Below, piece after piece: positions 1-6,258 of a DNA stretch of 26,650 nucleotides. A program made the translations under genes and the position numbers. The stretch spans positions 1-26,650 of the forward strand of contig DATKFG010000049.1 of assembly GCA_035511515.1 (NCBI GenBank), given 5' to 3'. The notes under the pieces were generated by a model. It searched no databases. It saw only the letters and a list, made by a program, of their open reading frames with translations, and was not told where the DNA came from. Numbering within the stretch: the first letter of the stretch is position 1; each line of letters starts with the position of its first letter. Source of the DNA: VBCK01 sp035511515. Its GTDB lineage: Bacteria; Pseudomonadota; Gammaproteobacteria; Burkholderiales; Burkholderiaceae_F.

Positions 1-1011
1 CATCAGCTCGCGCAGGTACACCAGCGCGACGTCGGTGCGGCCCGCCAGCTCGTTGGCCTTGACCATCGCGATCAGCACGTCGCGCAGGGAACCCTTGAGC
101 ACGCGCGCGCGCTCGAGCAGCTTGGACAGGCGCGACAGGCCCACGTCGACCGTACCCGAATACACCTCGCACAACCCCTCGGCCATGCCGGCGTACAGCT
201 CGGCCCGCTCCAGGCCGGATTCGTGCGCGATCTGCTTGGCGATCTCGCAACGCTGCCGGGCCGCCTCCGGCGCGTCGACCTCCAGCAGAAGGCGCGTGTA
301 GTGCGTCTCGGCCAGGACGCGGGAAAGGCGAAAGCTCGCCGTGGTCGGCTTGTCCTGCAAATCGACCGATTCCTTGGCAGCGCGCAACCCTCGGCTGTAA
401 TCCTCCAGGTGCAGGCAGGCCAGCGCCATATTGGCCAGTGCGAAGGCACGCGGACCTCGCAGCTCCGGTCTGCCTTCGCTGAGCGATACGACCCGGTCCA
501 GGCAGGCGATCGCGTCCTCGTACTGCGCCGCGTAGATCAGGGCGAATCCCAGGTTGTTGCAGACGATGGCTTCCGCATGCGGATCGCCCAGTTCGAGCGC
601 GATCTCCAGCGCCTCGGCATACGTCTCGATCGCCACCGGCAGATTGCCGGTGTCGGCCAGCAACACGCCGTGGATCGACAAGGCCAGCCGCAGCAGTGCC
701 GGCGGTCCCGAACGCCGGTATATGTCGACCGCCCGCTCCGAAGGCGCCAGGCCCTTGAGCGGATGGCCTGACACATAGGCGTATTTGGCAACGGCCAGCA
801 GGCACTCGGCGAGCGCCGGACCCGGCGGCTCGATACTCAAACGGCCAATCAAATCAAGCGCTCGTGCAAACAACTGCGAGCTCTGCGGCGAGGCGACGGA
901 CCGCTCTGGATCCAGGGCGCGCGCCAGTTCGGTCAAGGCCCGCGCCAGATCCTCCGGCGCGGCCGCCGGAGACCCGATTAGCGCTTCGACGCGCTCAGCG
1001 ACATCGAGCAT
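1..1011 (-). CDS. TPR-repeat protein, partial (C-terminus beyond left edge)
   Basis: The reading frame is open from ATG at 1011 to the window edge (337 codons, no stop). It is the first possible start after an in-frame TGA; there is no convincing Shine-Dalgarno. The protein is an all-helical solenoid with no signal peptide or membrane segment, so it is probably cytoplasmic. TPR-like helix pairs are clearest at residues 125-140, 146-180 and 187-220 (for example CNNLGFALIYAAQYEDAIAC), with more degenerate repeats up to residue 335. TPR solenoids bind proteins or peptides. Proteins of this style in betaproteobacteria often continue into a signalling output domain such as GGDEF or HD-type, but that part is not visible, so the output is unknown. 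It is transcribed divergently from a double-glycine peptide gene 157 bp away, which makes peptide binding an attractive but unproven role. The TPR call is fairly secure; the function is not. Confidence 0.8.
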   Translation of the reverse strand, partial: MLDVAERVEALIGSPAAAPEDLARALTELARALDPERSVASPQSSQLFARALDLIGRLSIEPPGPALAECLLAVAKYAYVSGHPLKGLAPSERAVDIYRRSGPPALLRLALSIHGVLLADTGNLPVAIETYAEALEIALELGDPHAEAIVCNNLGFALIYAAQYEDAIACLDRVVSLSEGRPELRGPRAFALANMALACLHLEDYSRGLRAAKESVDLQDKPTTASFRLSRVLAETHYTRLLLEVDAPEAARQRCEIAKQIAHESGLERAELYAGMAEGLCEVYSGTVDVGLSRLSKLLERARVLKGSLRDVLIAMVKANELAGRTDVALVYLRELM

Positions 1012-1168
1012 GTGCGCTAGTCCGATTGGTACGAGCGAGGCCGGTCACTGAGACGCGCGCCCCCGGAGTTCGGGAGTTGCGGTTTTGGGCCGAATCCATC
1101 AGGATGGGCCCGACCCGTGCGCAGCGAAGCGCGGGCAAACCAAGCGTTTTACGGGGTTGGAGCCAATC
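1012..1168. promoter_or_regulatory. shared divergent promoter region, TPR gene and peptide gene
   Basis: This 157-bp gap separates two genes that point away from each other, so it must hold both promoters or at least one. I see no strong -35/-10 pair. Notable sequence is an 8-bp-period direct repeat at 1064-1078 (CGGAGTT, then GGGAGTT) and a small inverted repeat around 1096-1107 (CCATC, GATGG). A clear ribosome-binding site, GGAG at 1159-1162, lies 6 nt before the peptide gene's ATG. Confidence 0.4.
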
Positions 1169-1315
1169 ATGAACCTGATCAGCGTCGAAACGAACGTCGT
1201 CGAAACCGAAGCCGGCGAACTGCAAGCCAAGCAGACCGACGAAGCGATCGCCGAATTGAGCGCCTCTCAGCTGATGCTGGTCGGCGGCGGCTCCGGCATC
1301 GCAGGTCTGAGCTGA
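1169..1315 (+). CDS. 48-residue double-glycine-leader peptide precursor
   Basis: This short ORF starts at ATG 1169 and is preceded at 6 nt by GGAG. A longer frame runs in from 1085, but that extension has no ribosome-binding site. The first 28 residues are acidic and hydrophilic. Residues 30-41 read LSASQLMLVGGG. They match the double-glycine leader consensus LSxxELxxVxGG position for position, with Gln for Glu at -8: Leu -12, Ser -11, Leu -7, Val -4, Gly -2 and Gly -1. Cutting after Gly41 would release SGIAGLS. In known systems a C39-peptidase ABC exporter removes such leaders during export; none is encoded in this window. The mature peptide has no Cys, Ser/Thr cluster or aromatic residues that would suggest a modified bacteriocin, and it is short like a signalling peptide. 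The divergent TPR gene supports a signalling role. The ORF is likely real; the function is inferred. Confidence 0.72.
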   Translation: MNLISVETNVVETEAGELQAKQTDEAIAELSASQLMLVGGGSGIAGLS

Positions 1316-1342
1316 GATCGCGCGCCAACGAAGGTTGACTCG

Positions 1343-1366
1343 GCTGCCCGGCATCGAGCCGGCAGC
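1343..1366 (+). terminator. hairpin after the peptide gene, possible terminator
   Basis: GCTGCCCGGC (1343-1352) pairs with GCCGGCAGC (1358-1366) around a 5-nt loop with one bulged C. It begins 28 nt after the peptide stop codon. There is no T-run after it, so intrinsic termination is uncertain; it may only protect the 3' end. Confidence 0.35.
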
Positions 1367-1389
1367 GGGTAAATGATTGGTCGGGTCAA

Positions 1390-1441
1390 GCGCTATCTTT
1401 TGCTTGGCGGCGGCGGTGCAGCCCGCCCGCTTTGATAGCGC
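1390..1441. repeat. long stem-loop with perfect 8-bp outer arms
   Basis: GCGCTATC at 1390-1397 is answered by GATAGCGC at 1434-1441. The interior brings GGCGG-type and CCGCC-type runs opposite each other, so a single 52-nt structure can form on either strand. No T-run follows on either side. It could be a structured RNA, a REP-like unit or a protein site; nothing decides between these. Confidence 0.5.
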
Positions 1442-1511
1442 ATCTCGTTGCACTGAGACCCCCCCTTTGGTTGGGCTCGTTCGGGGCCATGTCCGCCCCG
1501 CCGAGTCCGGC

Positions 1512-1547
1512 GTTCGAACCGAGCCTCCACTTGCCTGGGGTTCGAAC
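1512..1547. repeat. two copies of the palindrome GTTCGAAC, 28 bp apart
   Basis: GTTCGAAC occurs at 1512-1519 and again at 1540-1547. Each copy is itself a perfect 8-bp palindrome, so the pair could be a tandem operator or the two ends of a 36-nt hairpin. The resemblance to a tRNA T-loop is superficial, as no cloverleaf can be drawn around either copy. Confidence 0.4.
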
Positions 1548-1613
1548 ATCCGTAAATCCAGCATAACCTACACCCGCGCGACGTAAAGGGGTATGTCCAG
1601 GACGCCAGATAGG

Positions 1614-1658
1614 CGAAACGGTCGACGCGTGTCGGTGAACCCTGTCACGGCCGTTTCG
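1614..1658 (-). terminator. nested hairpin just after ilvA, candidate terminator
   Basis: CGAAACGG (1614-1621) and CCGTTTCG (1651-1658) form a perfect 8-bp stem, with an inner CGTG/CACG stem inside. On the minus strand it starts 8 nt after the ilvA stop codon. No U-run follows, so it is a terminator candidate by position and structure only. Confidence 0.4.
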
Positions 1659-1666
1659 ACCGTCTG

Positions 1667-2911
1667 CTAGCGCGAATCGAGCTCGGCCGGCAGACCCGCC
1701 GCGCGCAATGCCTGCAAAACCTGCTCGACGTGCTCCGGTCCGCGCGTCTGCAGCTCCATTTGCAGCTCGGCGTTCAGCGCCGGCAGCGTCGTGAAGGCCC
1801 GCTGATGGGCCACCTCCTCGATGTTCGCCCCGACCTGGCCGACGATGGCGGCAGCGCGGGCGAGCTCGCCCGGCACGTCGCGGATCGTCACCCGGATGCG
1901 GGCCAGGCGCCCGGCGCGCACCATGCCGCGCTCGATGATGTCGGCCAGCATCAGCGGCTCGATGTTGCCGCCGCAAAGAATGAGGCCCACTTTGCGGCCC
2001 AGGAAGCGCTCGCGGTAGCGCAGCAGTGCGGCCAGGCCCGCCGCGCCCGCCCCTTCGACCACGGTCTTTTCGATTTCCAGCAGCAGCACGATCGCGTGCT
2101 CGATGTCGCCCTCGCCCACCAGCACGATGTCATCGACCAGGCGGCGCACGATGGCGGAGGTCAGCGCGCCCGGGGATTTGACGGCGATGCCCTCGGCCAG
2201 CGTCGCGTTGGCGCAGGCCATCGTGACGCCCTTGATGGCCGCGTACATCGCCGGAAAGCGGTCGGTCTGCACGCCCACGATCTCGATGTCGGGGCTGACC
2301 GAGCGCGCCGCCAGCGCCACGCCCGCAATCAGTCCGCCGCCGCCCACCGCCACGCACAGGCACTGCAGGTCGGGCTGCGCCGCCAGCATTTCGGCGCCCA
2401 CCGTGCCCTGTCCGGCGATCACGTCGACGTCGTCGTACGGGTGCACCATCGTCAGGCCGCGCGCCAGCACCAGGCGCTCGGCTTCAACACGGGCGTCGTC
2501 GAACGTGTCGCCCGCCAGGATCACCTCGGCGCCGAAGCCGCGCGTGCGCTCGACCTTGATGCTGGGTGAAAAGCGCGGCATCACGATCACCGCCGGGATC
2601 CCCATGCGCTGCGCGTGAAAAGCAACGCCCTGCGCGTGATTGCCAGCCGACACCGCGATCACGCCGCGATCGCGCTCCGGTGCGGTCAGGGTGCTGAGCC
2701 GGTTCAGCGCGCCGCGCTCCTTGAAACTGGCCGTGAACTGCAGGTTCTCGAATTTCAGCCAGACCTCGGCCTGGGCGATCTGCGACAGCGTGCGCGAGTG
2801 CAGAAACGGGGTGACCTCGACCTGGCCGGCGATGCGCCGCGCGGCGCGCTCGATCTCGCCGGCGGTCGGCCTGAGACCGCTCAGGCGGTCGGTAAGCGGC
2901 TGCGGTTGCAC
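1667..2911 (-). CDS. ilvA: threonine ammonia-lyase (threonine dehydratase), single ACT domain
   Basis: This PLP enzyme deaminates L-threonine to 2-oxobutanoate, the first committed step of isoleucine synthesis or a step of threonine breakdown. The PLP lysine is K64 in TASFKERGAL. The substrate/PLP loop SAGNHAQG is near residues 88-95 and the phosphate-binding GGGGL near 190-194. A C-terminal ACT domain (about 335-410) is signalled by RVTIRDVPGELARAAAIVG. At about 414 residues it matches the medium form with one ACT domain rather than the longer classical IlvA with a duplicated regulatory region. It could therefore be named tdcB-like; the biosynthetic or catabolic role cannot be fixed from sequence. 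The start is GTG at 2911; no upstream Shine-Dalgarno is visible and there is no nearby in-frame ATG. It stands alone, divergent from the MAPEG gene. Confidence 0.9.
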   Translation of the reverse strand: MQPQPLTDRLSGLRPTAGEIERAARRIAGQVEVTPFLHSRTLSQIAQAEVWLKFENLQFTASFKERGALNRLSTLTAPERDRGVIAVSAGNHAQGVAFHAQRMGIPAVIVMPRFSPSIKVERTRGFGAEVILAGDTFDDARVEAERLVLARGLTMVHPYDDVDVIAGQGTVGAEMLAAQPDLQCLCVAVGGGGLIAGVALAARSVSPDIEIVGVQTDRFPAMYAAIKGVTMACANATLAEGIAVKSPGALTSAIVRRLVDDIVLVGEGDIEHAIVLLLEIEKTVVEGAGAAGLAALLRYRERFLGRKVGLILCGGNIEPLMLADIIERGMVRAGRLARIRVTIRDVPGELARAAAIVGQVGANIEEVAHQRAFTTLPALNAELQMELQTRGPEHVEQVLQALRAAGLPAELDSR

Positions 2912-2919
2912 GGGGTCAC

Positions 2920-2925
2920 AGTGTA
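2920..2925 (-). promoter_or_regulatory. possible -10 box of ilvA
   Basis: On the minus strand TACACT lies 8 nt before the GTG start and matches the -10 consensus at four of six positions. With no Shine-Dalgarno present, a transcript starting at or next to the GTG would be leaderless or nearly so. No good -35 is seen. Confidence 0.25.
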
Positions 2926-3022
2926 TTCGGTGCCGCCCTGTAGCATTTTCAGCGCCGCGGGCCGTTTACCCCTTGTTGGGGCCGGTCAGCGGCTCCCGCC
3001 CACCCTGACGGATCGGATCCGA

Positions 3023-3430
3023 ATGAACACACCGAGCTGGATTCAATGGCCCTCGCTGATCACCTGGCTCACGCTGATTCTGCTGGGTGCCGTGGCGTTC
3101 AACGTGGCGCGCGCGCGGGCCCGCTACGACATCCGGGCCCCGGCCACGAGCGGCCACGAGCACTTCGAGCGCATCTTTCGCGTCCAGATGAACACGCTGG
3201 AAAACACCGTGGTGTTCCTGCCGGCCTTGTGGCTGGCCGCCTGGTACTGGAACCCGGCCTGGGCGTCGGCCTGCGGCGCCGTGTGGCTGCTCGGGCGCAT
3301 CTGGTACGCGCACGGCTACGGCCGCGCAGCGGCCCGCCGGGGCGGGGGCTACTACCTGTCCTCGGCGGGATTGATGGCATTGGTGGTCGGCTCGGCGGTG
3401 GGCTGGGTGCGGGCGCTTGCATGGACGTGA
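3023..3430 (+). CDS. MAPEG family membrane protein
   Basis: This is a 135-residue integral membrane protein of the MAPEG superfamily (membrane-associated proteins in eicosanoid and glutathione metabolism). The family signature is clear at about residues 48-58 and 85-98: FERIFRVQMNTLENT, then the aromatic-rich LLGRIWYAHGY. Hydrophobic segments lie near residues 8-27, 62-79, 81-95 and 112-130, giving the usual four-helix bundle. Bacterial members may carry glutathione-transferase or peroxidase activity, but the substrate here is unknown. ATG 3023 was chosen because the family N-terminus begins just there; the longer upstream frame has no homology-like features. The last 10 bases overlap the start of the ABC exporter gene, indicating co-transcription and translational coupling. 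Confidence 0.85.
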   Translation: MNTPSWIQWPSLITWLTLILLGAVAFNVARARARYDIRAPATSGHEHFERIFRVQMNTLENTVVFLPALWLAAWYWNPAWASACGAVWLLGRIWYAHGYGRAAARRGGGYYLSSAGLMALVVGSAVGWVRALAWT

Positions 3431-5367
3431 AGGCGGCTGAGCCCGCGGCGGCCGGCCAGACCGCGCCGCCGGCCGCGCCGGAGGGCCAAACGCCGGCACG
3501 GCGCCTGGGAACCTTGCGCGCGCTGTGGCCGTTTATCGTGCCGTACCGGCGCCAGATCGCGATCGCGCTGCTGATGCTGCTGCTGGCCTCGCTCACCACG
3601 CTGGCGCTGCCGTTCGCGGTCCGGATGCTGGTGGACCGCGGGCTGGCTCTGTCATCGGACGTGGGGCTCGCCGCGCGGCTGATCGCGATCCGGCATCAGT
3701 TCGGGTGGCTGTTCTTCAACGCGGTGCTGCTGGCCGCCTTCACCTCGGCGCGCTTCTACATGGTGACCTGGATCGGCGAGCGCGTCACCGCCGACCTGCG
3801 CCAGGCGGTGTATGCGCACGTGCTGCGGCAGAGCCCGCAGTTCTTCGAGACGCTCAAGACCGGCGAGGTGCTCTCGCGCCTGACCACCGACACCATCGTG
3901 ATCCAGAACGCCGTGGGCTCGAGCGTGTCGATGGGGCTGCGCAGCCTCGTGCTGTTCATCGGGTCCCTGATGCTGCTGATCGCGATCAGCCCGCGCCTGA
4001 TGCTGACCGTGGCCGGCGTGATCGCCCTGGTGGTGGCCCCGGCCTTGTTCATCGGCCGGCGCGTGCGGCGCCTGTCGCGCGCCAGCCAGGACCGGATCGC
4101 CGACACCAGCGGCATCGCCGGGGAGGTGCTGAACGCGATCCCGGTGGTGCAGAGCTTCACCCAGGAGCAGGCCGAGGCGCAGCGGTTCCGCACCGCCAAC
4201 GAGGCCGCGTTCCTGGCCTCGGTGCGCCGCACCCGCACCCGGGCCATGCTGACCGCGTTCGTGATCATCGGCGTGTTCGGCTCGCTGCTGAACGGACTGC
4301 AAAACGGGGTGCAGGCGGTGATGGCCGGCCACATCTCGTCAGGCCAGCTCAGCCAGATTGCCCTCTACATCACGCTGGCGGCCTCCAGCGTGGCCATGCT
4401 GGCCGAGGTGTGGGGCGACCTGCTGCGCGCGGCGGCGGCCACCGAGCGGCTGTCCGAGCTGCTGGCCACGCAGGCGGCGATCCGTGATCCGCGGGCGCCG
4501 CGCGAGCTTGCGCCCTCACCCCCCTGCTTCGCCGGGCGTAGCCCGGCTTCGCAGGGCGAGCCGGCCCCTCTCCCGCTTCGCGGGCGAGGGGAGGAACTGC
4601 TCCCCTCTACCACGCCCGTGGGAGCGCCGACCAGCCTGCGCGTGGATCTGCAGGAAGTGAGCTTCGCCTACCCGTCGCGCCCGGGCCGCAACGTCGTCGA
4701 CAATCTGAGCCTGATCGTGGAGGCCGGCCACACCGTGGCGCTGGTGGGCCCGTCCGGCGCCGGCAAGTCGACCATCTTCCAGCTGCTGCAGCGCTTTTAC
4801 GAGGCCCAGCGCGGCAGCGTCCTGGTCGGCGGCATCGACGTGCGCCAGCTGCGCCTGGCCGATCTGCGCGGGCACATCGCCGTGGTTCCCCAGGATCCGG
4901 TGATCTTCTCCGGCACGGTGCTGGACAACATCCGGTACGGCCGCGCCGATGCGAGCCTGGAAGAAGCGCTGGAGGCCGCGCGCGCGGCCCACGTGGAGGA
5001 ATTCGTCGGGCAGCTGCCGCAGCGCTACGACACCTTCGTGGGCGAGCGCGGGCTGCGCCTGTCGGGCGGGCAGCGCCAGCGCATCGCGATCGCCCGCGCG
5101 ATCCTGAAGAACGCGCCGCTGCTGCTGCTGGACGAGGCCACCAGCAGCCTGGATGCCGAAAGCGAACGCGCGGTGCAGCAGGCGCTGGAAACCGCCATGC
5201 GCGGGCGCACCACCATCGTGATCGCGCACCGGCTGGCCACGGTGCAGCGCGCCGGCCGCATCTTCGTGCTGGACCACGGGGCGATCGTCGATTCGGGCAC
5301 CCATGCCGAGCTGGTGGCGCACGCGGGACTGTACAGCCGGCTGGCGGCGCTGCAGTTCTCGCTGTAG
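3421..5367 (+). CDS. ABC exporter, fused permease and ATPase (MsbA-related)
   Basis: This 648-residue half-transporter should act as a homodimer in the inner membrane. The six-helix exporter domain spans about residues 35-330 and the nucleotide-binding domain about 405-645. Visible ATPase motifs are Walker A GPSGAGKST (K449), signature LSGGQ (547-551), Walker B LLLLDEATS (D571, E572) and switch His603 in IAHRLATV. It resembles the MsbA-related permease/ATP-binding proteins of proteobacteria; the substrate may be a lipid or drug, but this is not determined. It has no N-terminal C39 peptidase domain, so it is not the expected exporter for the double-glycine peptide at 1169. Residues about 365-396 of the linker are Pro/Gly/Arg-rich and encoded by a REP-like repeat, which is not expected in the family. 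The start ATG at 3421 overlaps the MAPEG stop codon; the frame extending upstream to 3046 is antisense-like shadow of MAPEG coding. Confidence 0.9.
   Translation: MDVKAAEPAAAGQTAPPAAPEGQTPARRLGTLRALWPFIVPYRRQIAIALLMLLLASLTTLALPFAVRMLVDRGLALSSDVGLAARLIAIRHQFGWLFFNAVLLAAFTSARFYMVTWIGERVTADLRQAVYAHVLRQSPQFFETLKTGEVLSRLTTDTIVIQNAVGSSVSMGLRSLVLFIGSLMLLIAISPRLMLTVAGVIALVVAPALFIGRRVRRLSRASQDRIADTSGIAGEVLNAIPVVQSFTQEQAEAQRFRTANEAAFLASVRRTRTRAMLTAFVIIGVFGSLLNGLQNGVQAVMAGHISSGQLSQIALYITLAASSVAMLAEVWGDLLRAAAATERLSELLATQAAIRDPRAPRELAPSPPCFAGRSPASQGEPAPLPLRGRGEELLPSTTPVGAPTSLRVDLQEVSFAYPSRPGRNVVDNLSLIVEAGHTVALVGPSGAGKSTIFQLLQRFYEAQRGSVLVGGIDVRQLRLADLRGHIAVVPQDPVIFSGTVLDNIRYGRADASLEEALEAARAAHVEEFVGQLPQRYDTFVGERGLRLSGGQRQRIAIARAILKNAPLLLLDEATSSLDAESERAVQQALETAMRGRTTIVIAHRLATVQRAGRIFVLDHGAIVDSGTHAELVAHAGLYSRLAALQFSL
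4513..4607. repeat. REP-like palindromic repeat inside the ABC exporter gene
   Basis: Three adjacent hairpins lie within the coding sequence. The first pairs CCCTGC with GCAGGG and GCCGGGC with GCCCGGC (4522-4556). The second pairs CCCCTC-T-CCCGC with GCGGG-C-GAGGGG (4565-4591). The third pairs GAGGGGAG with CTCCCCTC (4586-4607). The opening CCCTCACCCC (4513-4522) and the second hairpin match the repeats at 7381, 7466, 9752 and 26586; the first hairpin matches the unit at 5379. The reading frame stays open through it. Confidence 0.8.
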
Positions 5368-5378
5368 CGCGCGGATTC

Positions 5379-5415
5379 GCCCTGCTCCGCCCGGCTACGC
5401 CGGGCTACGCAGGGC
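5379..5415. repeat. REP-like palindromic unit between ABC exporter and thyA
   Basis: GCCCTGC (5379-5385) pairs with GCAGGGC (5409-5415), and GCCCGGC (5389-5395) pairs with GCCGGGC (5399-5405). Three-base internal loops and a 3-nt tip separate the stems. The architecture is the same as the hairpin at 4522-4556, so both are members of one repeat family. It begins 11 nt after the ABC exporter stop codon and may also work as a transcript end. Confidence 0.7.
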
Positions 5416-5441
5416 ATGTTGCCGATAGAATCGGCAACATG
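5415..5441 (+). promoter_or_regulatory. perfect 12-bp inverted repeat covering the thyA start codon
   Basis: CATGTTGCCGAT (5415-5426) and ATCGGCAACATG (5430-5441) are exact reverse complements around a 3-nt centre. The thyA ATG (5439-5441) is the last codon of the right arm. As DNA this could be an operator sitting on the promoter; as RNA from an upstream promoter it would bury the start codon in a hairpin. Confidence 0.7.
5426..5431 (+). promoter_or_regulatory. candidate -10 box for leaderless thyA transcript
   Basis: TAGAAT matches the -10 consensus at five of six positions and ends 7 nt before the A of the thyA ATG, which is where transcription would be expected to start. There is no Shine-Dalgarno upstream of the ATG, consistent with a leaderless message. 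The -35 position (around 5403-5408) is a poor match. Confidence 0.45.
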
Positions 5442-6227
5442 GAATATGAAAACCTGATGCGCCACGTGTTCGAGCACGGGGTGGACAAGAGCGACCGCAC
5501 CGGAACCGGGGCGCGCTCGGTGTTCGGCTACCAGATGCGGTTCGACCTGGCACAGGGCTTTCCGCTGGTGACCACGAAGAAGCTGCACCTGCGCTCGATC
5601 ATCTACGAGCTGCTGTGGTTCCTGCAGGGCAGCAGCAACGTCGAGTACCTGAGGCGCCACGGCGTGACGATCTGGGACGAATGGGCCGATGCCGACGGCG
5701 AGCTGGGACCGGTGTACGGCGTGCAGTGGCGCGCGTGGCCGTCGCCGCGCGGCCCGATCGACCAGATCGCGCAGGTGATCGAGCGCATCCGCGCCGATCC
5801 GGACTCGCGCCGGCTGATCGTTTCGGCCTGGAACGTGTCCGACATCCCCAACATGAAGCTTCCGCCCTGCCACCTGCTGTTCCAGTTCAACGTGACCGCC
5901 GGCCGCCTGAGCTGCCAGCTGTACCAGCGCAGCTGCGACGTTTTTCTGGGGGTTCCGTTCAATATCGCCAGCTACAGCCTGCTCACGCACATGGTGGCGC
6001 AGCAGTGCGACCTGGCGCCGGGGGACTTCGTGTGGACCGGCGGCGACTGCCACATCTACCTGAACCATTTCGATCAGGTGCGCGAGCAACTGTCGCGCAC
6101 CCCCTATCCGTACCCGCAACTGCGCATCCGCCGGCGGCCGCCGTCGATATCGGACTACGTGTTCGAGGACTTCGAAGTGGTCGGCTACCAGGCGCATCCG
6201 GCCATCAAGGCGGAGGTGGCCGTTTGA
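5439..6227 (+). CDS. thyA: thymidylate synthase
   Basis: ThyA converts dUMP and methylene-tetrahydrofolate to dTMP and dihydrofolate. The protein is 262 residues, close to the 264 of E. coli ThyA. The catalytic nucleophile is C144 in LPPCH. Other family landmarks are SDRTGTGARSVFG near residues 18-30, WDEWAD near 79-84 and the dUMP-binding YQRSCDVFLGVPFNIASYS near 167-185. The DCHIYLNH motif lies near the C-terminus. The start matches the family N-terminus (MEYENLMRHV). It lacks a Shine-Dalgarno and its start codon lies in a perfect inverted repeat with an overlapping -10 box. folA follows 31 nt downstream on the same strand, the common thyA-folA arrangement, so the product dihydrofolate is recycled by the next gene. 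Confidence 0.97.
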   Translation: MEYENLMRHVFEHGVDKSDRTGTGARSVFGYQMRFDLAQGFPLVTTKKLHLRSIIYELLWFLQGSSNVEYLRRHGVTIWDEWADADGELGPVYGVQWRAWPSPRGPIDQIAQVIERIRADPDSRRLIVSAWNVSDIPNMKLPPCHLLFQFNVTAGRLSCQLYQRSCDVFLGVPFNIASYSLLTHMVAQQCDLAPGDFVWTGGDCHIYLNHFDQVREQLSRTPYPYPQLRIRRRPPSISDYVFEDFEVVGYQAHPAIKAEVAV

Positions 6228-6258
6228 TCGGGCTCGGCGGGATGCAGGCGGCCGCTCC

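Larger units (their letters stand above)
1316..1666. other. 351-bp non-coding convergent intergenic region with inverted repeats
   Basis: The region lies between the end of the peptide gene (plus) and the end of ilvA (minus), so no promoter for those genes is required here. I find no credible protein gene: the frames that cross it are shadows lacking ribosome-binding sites. It does hold an unusual amount of dyad symmetry: a hairpin at 1343-1366, a long stem at 1390-1441, a pair of 8-bp palindromes at 1512-1547 and a nested hairpin at 1614-1658. A small RNA is possible, but nothing in the sequence identifies a known family. Confidence 0.5.

Noticed and set aside
1027..1041. Sigma-54-like site (TGGTACG with GG and GC spaced by 10 nt) ahead of the peptide gene
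   Set aside because: The TT expected before the GC of the -12 element is missing, so the match is too weak to call.
1085..1168. Longer start for the peptide gene at 1085
   Set aside because: The extension is basic and unlike a leader, whereas ATG 1169 has GGAG at 6 nt and gives a standard double-glycine leader.
1502..1560. tRNA-like T-loop sequences GTTCGAAC
   Set aside because: No acceptor, D or anticodon arm can be drawn around either copy; the motif is simply an 8-bp palindrome present twice.
3046..3420. N-terminal extension of the ABC exporter frame back to 3046
   Set aside because: This stretch encodes MAPEG in another frame; the exporter's natural start is ATG 3421 overlapping the MAPEG stop codon.
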